Below are positions 1-6,025 of a stretch of DNA of 6,437 nucleotides, piece after piece. The position numbers and the translations under genes were made by a program. The first letter of the stretch is position 1, and every line of letters starts with the position of its first letter. This stretch comes from Candidatus Nomurabacteria bacterium CG_4_10_14_0_2_um_filter_30_12 (GTDB taxonomy: Bacteria; Patescibacteriota; Minisyncoccia; Phycocordibacterales; UBA9973). Where the stretch lies: positions 1 to 6,437 of the forward strand of contig PFOY01000049.1 of NCBI GenBank assembly GCA_002792755.1, read 5' to 3'. The notes beneath the pieces were generated by a model that saw nothing but the letters and a program-made list of their open reading frames with translations, ran no database searches and was not told the DNA's origin.

Positions 1-4
1 ACTT

Positions 5-45
5 CTAAAAAACTTCCGTCGAAAGTCGGAAGTTTTTTAGTTTTG
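5..45. terminator. Strong intrinsic terminator, probably bidirectional
   Basis: A perfect 14-base-pair stem is formed by 5-18 and 27-40 (CTAAAAAACTTCCG and its complement). Inside it, after one T-T mismatch, C20 and G25 can close a GAAA tetraloop. The right arm ends in six T and is followed by TTTTG, a classical plus-strand U-tract. The A-run in the left arm gives the equivalent U-tract on the minus strand, so it could stop transcription in both directions. It lies upstream of secA and probably ends the transcript of a gene outside the window, which makes secA the first gene of its own unit. Confidence 0.85.
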
Positions 46-54
46 TGCTAATAT
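46..54 (+). promoter_or_regulatory. Possible extended -10 promoter for the secA operon
   Basis: TGC followed by TAATAT (49-54) resembles an extended -10 element (TGn plus a TATAAT-like hexamer). No good -35 is visible, because the place where it should sit lies inside the terminator hairpin. If used, transcription would begin around 60-62, at or just before the ATG of the left ATGAGT copy, giving an essentially leaderless transcript. Other AT-rich hexamers nearby (such as TATATT at 52-57) are alternatives, and in AT-rich DNA such matches arise often by chance. Confidence 0.3.
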
Positions 55-61
55 ATTAGTT

Positions 62-189
62 ATGAGTCCCGTTAGAAGCCGCGGTCACGGTATGAGGCGG
101 GAAACATAGAAAATATTATTTATTTAGGCTAATTAAGTAGGTGTAATCTAGTTTAAAACAGATCGCGACCTGCTTCTAACGGGATGAGT
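62..189. mobile_element. MITE-like 116-base element (68-183) with perfect terminal inverted repeats and a 6-base flanking duplication
   Basis: The block 68-183 begins with CCCGTTAGAAGC and ends with its exact complement GCTTCTAACGGG. It is flanked immediately on both sides by the same hexamer, ATGAGT (62-67 and 184-189). Perfect 12-base inverted ends plus abutting direct repeats are the signature of a small non-autonomous transposable element with its target duplication. No transposase is encoded. The first 34 bases are about 68% G+C, far above the surroundings. Removing the element and one hexamer would leave the left ATGAGT joined to the rest of secA, so the insertion point would be the start codon itself. 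The alternative is a structured leader RNA with a chance hexamer repeat. No second copy lies in this window, and I recognise no named family. Confidence 0.45.
68..183 (+). promoter_or_regulatory. Structured RNA leader ending directly at the secA start codon (alternative or additional reading of the same block)
   Basis: Transcribed as RNA, this block would fold into a long stem. The outer helix is 68-79 with 172-183 (12 pairs). It continues as 80-86 with 161-167 (7 pairs, one G-U) after an ACCT bulge at 168-171. An internal hairpin pairs 129-135 with 144-151, with C148 bulged, and has the loop AGTAGGTG. AGGT in that loop (139-142) is complementary to the ACCT bulge, so a pseudoknot is possible. 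The secA ATG follows the last paired base directly, with no Shine-Dalgarno-like sequence, so folding would affect ribosome access. I checked it by memory against common riboswitch and ribozyme cores and found no match. The fold is by eye, without energy calculation. Confidence 0.35.
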
Positions 190-2751
190 TTATATAGTAA
201 AATATTTGGAGATACAAGCTCTAAATTTATTAAAACAACAAAAAAGACGATATCTAAAATTAATGCAAAAGAAGCAGATATTTCAGTGTTGAAAGAAGAT
301 GATTTTCCAGTAAAAACACATGAATTAAAAGCTAGATTAGAAAAAGGGGAAAGCTTGGATGATATTTTACCAGAAGCATTTGCATTAGTTAGAGAAGCAC
401 AAAAAAGAACATTAGGAATCAGGCTTTATGATGTACAACTTATAGGTGGGATAGCTTTACATGAAGGTAAGATAGCTGAAATGAAGACAGGAGAAGGAAA
501 GACTAATGTTGCTACATTACCACTTTACTTAAATGCCATATCTGGGAATGGTGTACACCTTGTAACTGTCAATGATTATCTTGCACGAAGAGATGCTGTA
601 TTAATGGGGCAAGTTTATAATTTTTTAGGACTTTCTGTTGGAGTTATTAATTCACAAAATGTTTCTTATCTTTATGATCCGAAACATGTTGAAGAGGATA
701 AAGAGCGTGATAGTGTTGGAGAATTTAAAATTGTTTACGATTTTCTCAAACCATGTGGACGTAAAGAGGCATATTCTGCGGATATAACTTATGGAACAAA
801 TCATGAATATGGCTTTGATTATCTTCGAGATAATTTAGCTACATCTATGAATGATCTAGTTCAACGAGGTCATCATTTTGCGATAGTTGATGAAGTCGAC
901 TCTATATTAATAGATGAAGCTCGTACACCATTAATTATTTCATCTGCATCTGGTGATTCTGAAGATTTCTATGTTAAATTTTATCAAATTGCTAAACAAC
1001 TTAAAAGAGATACTGATTATGAGGTAGATGAAAAATTAAAAGCTGTGACCTTAACAGATGAAGGTATAAGTAAAGCTGAAAATCTACTTGGAGTAGATAA
1101 TATCTATACAGAAAAAGGAATAAAATATGTACATCATTTAGAAACTGCGGTAAAAGCACAGGCTATATTTGAACGTGATAGAGACTATGTCGTAAAAGAA
1201 GGAGAAGTAATTATTGTGGATCCTTTTACTGGGCGTCTTCAGCCAGGACGAAGGTGGTCTGAAGGAATTCATCAAGCTATTGAAGCTAAAGAAGGAGTAA
1301 AAATTGAAAAGGAAACTCGTTCTTCTGGTTCTATTACTTTTCAAAATTATTTTAGATTTTATAAAAAATTATCTGGCATGACAGGAACAGCGGAAACGAG
1401 TCAAGAAGAGTTTTTGAAAGTTTATAATTTAGATGTAGTAATAATTCCTACTAATCGTATTGTTGTAAGAGCAGATCATCCTGATTTAATTTTTCAAAGT
1501 GAAAAAGGAAAATTTCAAGCAATTGCCAAAAAAATTAAAGAATTAAATGAGCGTGGTCAACCAGTTTTGATTGGTACTATTTCAATTGAGAAAAATGAAC
1601 TTTTATCTGTTTATTTAAAACAAGAAGGTGTAAACCATGTTATTTTAAATGCAAAGAATCACGAAAAGGAAGGAGAGATAATAGCACAAGCTGGACGTAG
1701 AAATGCAGTGACTATCGCCACAAACATGGCTGGACGAGGAATAGATATTAAACTTGGAGGAAATCCACAAAATGAAGAAGAATATGAATTTGTAAAAAAA
1801 GTAGGTGGACTTTTTGTTCTTGGTACCGAAAGACATGAGGCAAGAAGAATAGACAATCAGCTTCGAGGTCGTTCTGGTAGACAAGGAGATCCTGGAGAAA
1901 CACAATTTTATGTTTCTCTTGAAGATGATTTGATGCGAGTATTTGGATCAGAACGAATAAAGACGATGATGGGGCGTTTTGGTATTCCAGAAGATATGCC
2001 TATTGAAAATGGTTTTATAAATAGATCCCTTGAAAGTGCTCAAGCCAAAATAGAAGGTTTTCATTTTGATGCTAGAAAAAATACTCTTGAATATGATGAT
2101 GTTATGAACCATCAACGCAAGATTATTTATGAAAGACGACAAAAGATGATGCGTTCTAAAAAAGAAGAAATAGAAGCTTTATTAAAGGAAGTTGTAGAAA
2201 AAAGAAGTGAAAAAGAAAAAATAGACCCGCTTAGACTCAGCGAGGATAGAAAAATAATAGAAGAAAAAAGAAATAAATTAGGAGAAGAAGCATTTTTAGA
2301 AACAGTTAGAAGAATTGCTCTTTATACTACAGATACTCTTTGGATGGAACATTTAGAAGCTATGGACTATTTACGTAGTTCTGTAAATTTACGAGCTTAT
2401 GGTCAACGAGAACCTATTGTAGAATATAAAAAAGAAGGCTTACAAATGTTTAAGGAAATGGAGGAAGTATTTAAAGAGCAAATGCTCTCACTTGTTGAGA
2501 CTATTAATGTGGAAGGTGCTGAACGAAGTCGTGTACAGACGGAAATACCAAAACAAACTTTGATTACTAGCCATGAAGAATTTTCTGAACTTCCTGAAAA
2601 AGAAAAAGGATTATCTGTTGGTTATGGGGAAATTGGCAGGAATGACCCTTGTCCTTGTGGTGCAATAAATTCTGCTACTGGTGAAGTTTATAAATATAAA
2701 AAATGTGGACTTATAAATGCTCCTCAACATCGTAAATCATTAATAAATTAA
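184..2751 (+). CDS. secA: Preprotein translocase ATPase SecA
   Basis: SecA is the motor ATPase that binds SecYEG at the membrane and drives unfolded preproteins through it. The 855-residue protein has all core motifs: Walker A MKTGEGKT (100-107), Walker B region with DEVD (236-239), DEARTPLIIS from 244, preprotein cross-linking region after about 250, and nucleotide-binding domain 2 with TNMAGRGIDIKLGG (513-526) and the arginine-finger segment GTERHEARRIDNQLRGRSGR (547-566). The scaffold and two-helix finger region follow around 700-770. Compared with E. coli, about 27 extra residues lie near 157-190 of the first nucleotide-binding domain, and the helical wing between about 655 and 710 is roughly 50 residues shorter. 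The C-terminal metal motif is atypical: C823, C825 and C841 are present but Gly follows C841. The start at 184 is fixed by the SecA-like N-terminus MSLYSKIFGD and an in-frame stop at 154-156. It is the first gene of the cluster. Confidence 0.97.
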   Translation: MSLYSKIFGDTSSKFIKTTKKTISKINAKEADISVLKEDDFPVKTHELKARLEKGESLDDILPEAFALVREAQKRTLGIRLYDVQLIGGIALHEGKIAEMKTGEGKTNVATLPLYLNAISGNGVHLVTVNDYLARRDAVLMGQVYNFLGLSVGVINSQNVSYLYDPKHVEEDKERDSVGEFKIVYDFLKPCGRKEAYSADITYGTNHEYGFDYLRDNLATSMNDLVQRGHHFAIVDEVDSILIDEARTPLIISSASGDSEDFYVKFYQIAKQLKRDTDYEVDEKLKAVTLTDEGISKAENLLGVDNIYTEKGIKYVHHLETAVKAQAIFERDRDYVVKEGEVIIVDPFTGRLQPGRRWSEGIHQAIEAKEGVKIEKETRSSGSITFQNYFRFYKKLSGMTGTAETSQEEFLKVYNLDVVIIPTNRIVVRADHPDLIFQSEKGKFQAIAKKIKELNERGQPVLIGTISIEKNELLSVYLKQEGVNHVILNAKNHEKEGEIIAQAGRRNAVTIATNMAGRGIDIKLGGNPQNEEEYEFVKKVGGLFVLGTERHEARRIDNQLRGRSGRQGDPGETQFYVSLEDDLMRVFGSERIKTMMGRFGIPEDMPIENGFINRSLESAQAKIEGFHFDARKNTLEYDDVMNHQRKIIYERRQKMMRSKKEEIEALLKEVVEKRSEKEKIDPLRLSEDRKIIEEKRNKLGEEAFLETVRRIALYTTDTLWMEHLEAMDYLRSSVNLRAYGQREPIVEYKKEGLQMFKEMEEVFKEQMLSLVETINVEGAERSRVQTEIPKQTLITSHEEFSELPEKEKGLSVGYGEIGRNDPCPCGAINSATGEVYKYKKCGLINAPQHRKSLIN

Positions 2752-2760
2752 TTTTTATTT

Positions 2761-3009
2761 ATGCATAAATTAGAATTAGGGAGATACAAACATTTTAAAG
2801 GTGGAGAATATGAAGTAATGGGAATAGCTAAACATAGTGAGACACTTGAAGATTTTGTTATATATAAACCACTTTATAATCATAAGGGTTTGTGGATAAG
2901 ACCATTAAGTATGTTTTTGGAAACAATTATATTTGATGGTAAAAAAGTTGAAAGATTTCAAAAGATAAAACAAAAGATTTTGATAAGACCAAAATTGAAA
3001 AAGAAATAA
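2761..3009 (+). CDS. DUF1653 family protein, small, function unknown
   Basis: This 82-residue protein matches what I recall of the DUF1653 family almost along its whole length. It has GRYKHFKGGEYEVMGIAKHS (residues 7-26), then a SETLEDFVIYKPLY stretch, LWIRPLSMF and a closing DGKKVERF. The family is a compact, mostly beta-stranded single domain, widespread in bacteria and without an established role. There are no cysteines, signal peptide or membrane segment, so it should be a soluble cytoplasmic protein. The last dozen residues are strongly basic (KQKILIRPKLKKK), which may allow nucleic-acid or membrane contact; that is inference. It begins 9 bases after secA ends and ends 7 bases before murE, so it is probably co-transcribed with both. 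No Shine-Dalgarno sequence is visible in the short AT-rich gap. Confidence 0.85.
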   Translation: MHKLELGRYKHFKGGEYEVMGIAKHSETLEDFVIYKPLYNHKGLWIRPLSMFLETIIFDGKKVERFQKIKQKILIRPKLKKK

Positions 3010-3016
3010 AGTAATT

Positions 3017-4276
3017 ATGCAGAAAATAATTAAAAAACTAAAAAAAATATGGTGGGCTTTGAGACTTTTTTTTACAAGAATTCGTTATGGTAATGCATCT
3101 AAAAAATTAAAAATAATAGGTGTGACAGGTACGAATGGTAAGACAACGACTGCAACACTTTTGTATAAAGTAGCTACAGTATTAGGATATAAGGTTGGAC
3201 TCATTGGGACTGTAGAAAATATTATTGGTTTTAGTATAGTGCTGCATGATGAAAAAGCTCCTAGCACAACACCAGATTCTATTTATTTAACGAAACTTTT
3301 AAGAAAAATGTTAGATGAAGGTTGTGAGTATGTTTTTATGGAAGTTTCTTCTCACGCATTAGATCAAAATAGAGTAGCAGGGATAAATTTTACTGGAGGA
3401 ATTTTTACAAATTTGACTCACGACCATTTAGATTATCACAAGAATTTTGAAAATTATTTTGGAGCGAAAAAGAAATTTTTTACAATGTTACCCACCAAGG
3501 CTTTTGCTTTAACAAATGTGGATGATGAATATGGTAAAAAAATGCTTGAAGATATAAAAGCTCGTAAATTTTCTTATGGCTTCCTGTCGGGTGTTGGACA
3601 CCCGACGGTTCAGGATTTTCATGGAGAAATTAAGAAATTAGATTTTGATGGACTCCAGTTTTCTATTAATAAAAAAGAGGTGCGCTCGAGGCTTTTAGGT
3701 AAATTTAATGCTTATAATTTACTTGCTGTGTGGAGCACTTGCAAACTTCTTAATTTTGATTTAGTAAAAGTTAATAAAATTTTAGAAAGTATAGAGCCAC
3801 CTCGTGGACGTTTTGATTATTATATTTCTCAAAATGGCATCGTCGTTATTATTGACTATGCTCATACACCAGATGCATTAGAAAAAGTACTTTTGACAAT
3901 AAAAGAAATAAAATCAAATAGTGGAAGGATAATATCTGTATTTGGTTGTGGTGGTGATCGTGATCCATTAAAACGTTCTAAAATGGGGAAAATAGGAGCA
4001 AGTCTTTCTGATATTGCTATATTTACCTCAGATAATCCTAGAAGTGAGAATTCAGATAAAATTATTGATGATATGAAGAGTGATTTAGTTCATGAAGAAA
4101 ATATAAAAGTCGTTACAATAGCTGACCGTCGTTTAGCGATAGGGGAAGCAGTAGAAACGGCTCAAAAGGGAGACATCATACTTTGTGCTGGTAAGGGTCA
4201 TGAAGATTATCAGGAAATAAATGGAAAAAGAATTCATTTTAATGATATGGAAGAATTCAAAAAAGTATTAAAATAA
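3017..4276 (+). CDS. murE: UDP-N-acetylmuramyl-tripeptide synthetase, MurE-type Mur ligase without the usual first domain
   Basis: MurE ligases add the third amino acid to UDP-MurNAc-L-Ala-D-Glu in the cytoplasm, using ATP. The 419 residues show the P-loop GVTGTNGKTTT (35-45), STTPDS (83-88), MEVSSHALDQNRVAG (108-122), THDHLDYH (134-141), a lysine in GAKKKFF near 151 at the place of the family's carbamylated lysine, GKFNAYNLLA (228-237), IDYAHTPDALEKVL (279-292), CGGDRDPLKR (311-320), DNPR (339-342) and AGKGHE (391-396). DNPR is typical of enzymes using meso-diaminopimelate rather than lysine, so that substrate is likely. MurE proteins are usually near 490 residues, with about 100 before the P-loop. 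Here only 34 precede it, basic and aromatic (KIWWALRLFFTRI), so the UDP-binding first domain is missing or replaced. About seven extra residues (192-198) coincide with a DNA palindrome. The start 7 bases after the preceding gene fits an operon. Confidence 0.93.
   Translation: MQKIIKKLKKIWWALRLFFTRIRYGNASKKLKIIGVTGTNGKTTTATLLYKVATVLGYKVGLIGTVENIIGFSIVLHDEKAPSTTPDSIYLTKLLRKMLDEGCEYVFMEVSSHALDQNRVAGINFTGGIFTNLTHDHLDYHKNFENYFGAKKKFFTMLPTKAFALTNVDDEYGKKMLEDIKARKFSYGFLSGVGHPTVQDFHGEIKKLDFDGLQFSINKKEVRSRLLGKFNAYNLLAVWSTCKLLNFDLVKVNKILESIEPPRGRFDYYISQNGIVVIIDYAHTPDALEKVLLTIKEIKSNSGRIISVFGCGGDRDPLKRSKMGKIGASLSDIAIFTSDNPRSENSDKIIDDMKSDLVHEENIKVVTIADRRLAIGEAVETAQKGDIILCAGKGHEDYQEINGKRIHFNDMEEFKKVLK
3586..3606. 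repeat. Perfect 21-base palindrome (9-base-pair stem, TGG loop) inside murE
   Basis: GTCGGGTGT (3586-3594) and its exact complement (3598-3606) are separated only by TGG. CCT at 3583-3585 and AGG at 3612-3614 could add an outer short stem. The palindrome is much more G+C-rich than the gene around it. Its length is a multiple of three, and it spans the third base of Leu190 through most of Thr197 of MurE, where the protein seems to have about seven residues more than usual family members. It therefore looks like a small in-frame insertion rather than conserved coding sequence. Confidence 0.6.
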
Positions 4277-4291
4277 TTACGAATTACGAAT
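4274..4291. repeat. ATTACGA-type repeat at the murE / cysteine-rich gene junction (copy 1)
   Basis: TAATTACGAATTACGAAT is two tandem copies of a 7-base unit (AATTACG) plus partial ends. The same 18 bases occur at 6189-6206 inside murD. Here the repeat fills the whole gap: its first TAA is the murE stop codon and its final AT are the first two bases of the next gene's ATG. I recall similar ATTACGAATTACGAATT strings as common dispersed repeats in genomes of this type, but a genome count is needed to confirm this. Confidence 0.6.
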
Positions 4292-5966
4292 GAAAGAAAC
4301 TGAGATAAAAAAATGTAATAAATGCAACGAAAGCTTTGAAATAGACCAAGACGAATTTTCTTTTTATGAAAAAATGAAAGTTCCTGTTCCAAATATTTGT
4401 CCCGATTGTCGTTTCAAAATAAGAGCTTTATGGAGGAATGAGACTACACTTTATTCTGGACAAAAATGTGTTTTTTGCAACAAAAGCATTATCACTATGT
4501 ATAATCCAAAATCATCTTATATTATAAGCTGTCGTGATTGTTATAATGGAGATGGATGGGATCCAAAAAGTTATGCTATTGATTATAATAAATCAAAAAC
4601 TTTTTTAGAGCAATTAAAAGAATTATTTGTTCGAGTTCCTAAGCTTAATTTATACGCAACACTTTCAAGTGGACCAATAATAAATAGTGATTATATAAGT
4701 AATGCTGGCGGAGCAAAGAATTGTTATTTTTTATTTAATGGTGGATCAGCTGAAGAGACACTATATTCTCGTGGTGTCAGAGATTGTAGAGAATTATGTG
4801 ATGCATATTTTGGTGTAAATATTGAGCAATGTTATGAAACTGTAAATGTAAATCAATCAAATAAAATTGATTATGGTCAGAATATTGTTGGATGTGTCGA
4901 CTCGTATTTTATTTATAATTGTTCAAATTTAGTTAATTGTTTTGGTTGTGTAAATTTAAGAAATAAAAGTAATTATTGGTTTAATGAAAAAATTTCAAAA
5001 GAAGAATATGAAAAAAGAATAAATGAATTTAAGGGAAATTATAAGATTCGTGAAAAATATATAAAAGAATTTTTAAATTTTAAAAAACAATTTCCACATA
5101 AAGAGAATAATAATTTAAAAACAATTGATTCAACTGGGGATTATCTATTTGAATGTAAAAATATAAAAGATAGTTTTGAGGTGACTAAAGGAGAAAATTG
5201 TAAATACATCTTTTCCGGAAAAAAGATTAAAGATTCAATGGGAATAATTGGTTTTGGTTTTCAATCAGAATTACTTTTAGAATGTGTTTCAACTGGTTAT
5301 TCTAGTAAGATTATTGCTTCATATTGCATAGACCAAAGTAGTGAAGTTTCATATTCTATGTCTTGTTATCATAATAACAAAAATTTATTTGGTTGTGATT
5401 CAATAAAAAATTCTCAATATTGTATTTTAAATAAACAATATTCAAAAGAGGAATATGAGGAATTAAAAGAATATATTATTAAAGAATTAACCGAGCAAGG
5501 TATTTATGGTTTAATGATGCCTCCAGAATTATCATTATTTGCTTACAATGAAACTATTGCTCAAGATAATATGCCTTTAACTAAAAAAGAGGCGTTAGCC
5601 CAAGGTTTTAGATGGGAAGATAACATTCAAATGACGATGGGTAAAGAGACACTATTACCAGAAAATATTCCGGATCATATCAAGGATGTTAAAGATGAAA
5701 TCACTAAAGAAGTATTAAAATGTATTTCTTGTGAGAGAAATTATAAAATCACAGAACAGGAATTGTTATTTTATCGTAAAATGATATTACCAATACCTAG
5801 GAAATGTTTTTATTGTCGTCACAAAGATCGAGTAATACGTCGTGGACCATTTAAGTTTTTTGTACGTAAATGTTCAAATTGTAATAAAGATGTAAATACA
5901 AATTTGACAGAAGAAGTCGCCCCAATTTTATATTGTGAAAAATGTTATCAACAAGAAGTAATTTAA
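4290..5966 (+). CDS. Cysteine-rich protein with matching eight-Cys zinc-ribbon-like modules at both ends, function unknown
   Basis: I recognise no function for this 558-residue protein. Its N-terminal module has four CxxC pairs (C9/C12, C37/C40, C60/C63, C81/C84). The C-terminal module has four more (C478/C481, C506/C509, C528/C531, C549/C552). Intervals between pairs are 24, 19 and 17 residues versus 24, 18 and 17, and both contain an FY.KM..P.P...C..CR pattern, so they are duplicates and probably bind two zinc ions each. Between them, about 120-220 and 280-380 are rich in Cys, Asn, Tyr and Ser in short strand-like steps, resembling a beta-solenoid. Each ends in an FGC block followed, at equal distance, by SKEEYE (236-241 and 385-390) and a charged helix. 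PLTKKEALAQGFRWED (429-444) links to the last module. No signal peptide or membrane segment is seen. It starts 13 bases after murE. I recall similar proteins in CPR genomes under uninformative names. Confidence 0.85.
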   Translation: MKETEIKKCNKCNESFEIDQDEFSFYEKMKVPVPNICPDCRFKIRALWRNETTLYSGQKCVFCNKSIITMYNPKSSYIISCRDCYNGDGWDPKSYAIDYNKSKTFLEQLKELFVRVPKLNLYATLSSGPIINSDYISNAGGAKNCYFLFNGGSAEETLYSRGVRDCRELCDAYFGVNIEQCYETVNVNQSNKIDYGQNIVGCVDSYFIYNCSNLVNCFGCVNLRNKSNYWFNEKISKEEYEKRINEFKGNYKIREKYIKEFLNFKKQFPHKENNNLKTIDSTGDYLFECKNIKDSFEVTKGENCKYIFSGKKIKDSMGIIGFGFQSELLLECVSTGYSSKIIASYCIDQSSEVSYSMSCYHNNKNLFGCDSIKNSQYCILNKQYSKEEYEELKEYIIKELTEQGIYGLMMPPELSLFAYNETIAQDNMPLTKKEALAQGFRWEDNIQMTMGKETLLPENIPDHIKDVKDEITKEVLKCISCERNYKITEQELLFYRKMILPIPRKCFYCRHKDRVIRRGPFKFFVRKCSNCNKDVNTNLTEEVAPILYCEKCYQQEVI

Positions 5967-6005
5967 TACTAACAGTTTTGCACGATCGTCTAAAAGTGTT
6001 AAGTA
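5967..6005 (+). other. Imperfect hairpin directly after the cysteine-rich gene; possible weak terminator or attenuator
   Basis: Starting on the base after the TAA stop, 5967-5979 can pair with 5992-6005. This gives 12 pairs, interrupted by one G-G mismatch (5975/5996) and one bulged A (6002). The 12-base loop contains the palindrome ACGATCGT (5982-5989). The downstream sequence TTTAATTTT is only a poor U-tract, so termination would be partial at best. It is the only sizeable gap inside the cluster and could separate murD expression from the upstream genes. Confidence 0.35.
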
Positions 6006-6025
6006 TTTAATTTTAAAATAAATAG

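Noticed and set aside
121..149. Second secA promoter inside the block (TATTTA and TAATCT, 17 bases apart)
   Set aside because: Both hexamers are poor matches, and such pairs are frequent in AT-rich DNA.
68..183. A known RNA class (tmRNA, RNase P, SRP, 6S, tRNA, hammerhead, fluoride, glutamine or c-di-AMP riboswitch)
   Set aside because: Short resemblances exist (GCGGGAAAC near a hammerhead-like GAAAC, AAGTAGGT as in the glutamine motif), but the required partner motifs and helices are missing in each case.
68..183. IS200/IS605-type end or omega RNA, suggested by GTTAGAAGCC
   Set aside because: Those elements have no terminal inverted repeats and make no target duplication. Both features are present here, and no tnpA or tnpB sequence is in the window.
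1138..2142. Open frames of 64-86 codons on the minus strand opposite secA
   Set aside because: They are low-complexity Ser/Phe/Tyr-rich translations opposite a well-conserved gene, with no recognisable domain. They are shadows of secA in AT-rich DNA.
2228..2242. Small hairpin CGCT...AGCG in a locally G+C-rich part of secA
   Set aside because: The stem is only four pairs and lies in the variable wing region. It is expected by chance and too weak to call an insertion.
3085..3267. 60-codon minus-strand open frame opposite the murE P-loop
   Set aside because: It is antisense to the most conserved part of murE and has no family resemblance.
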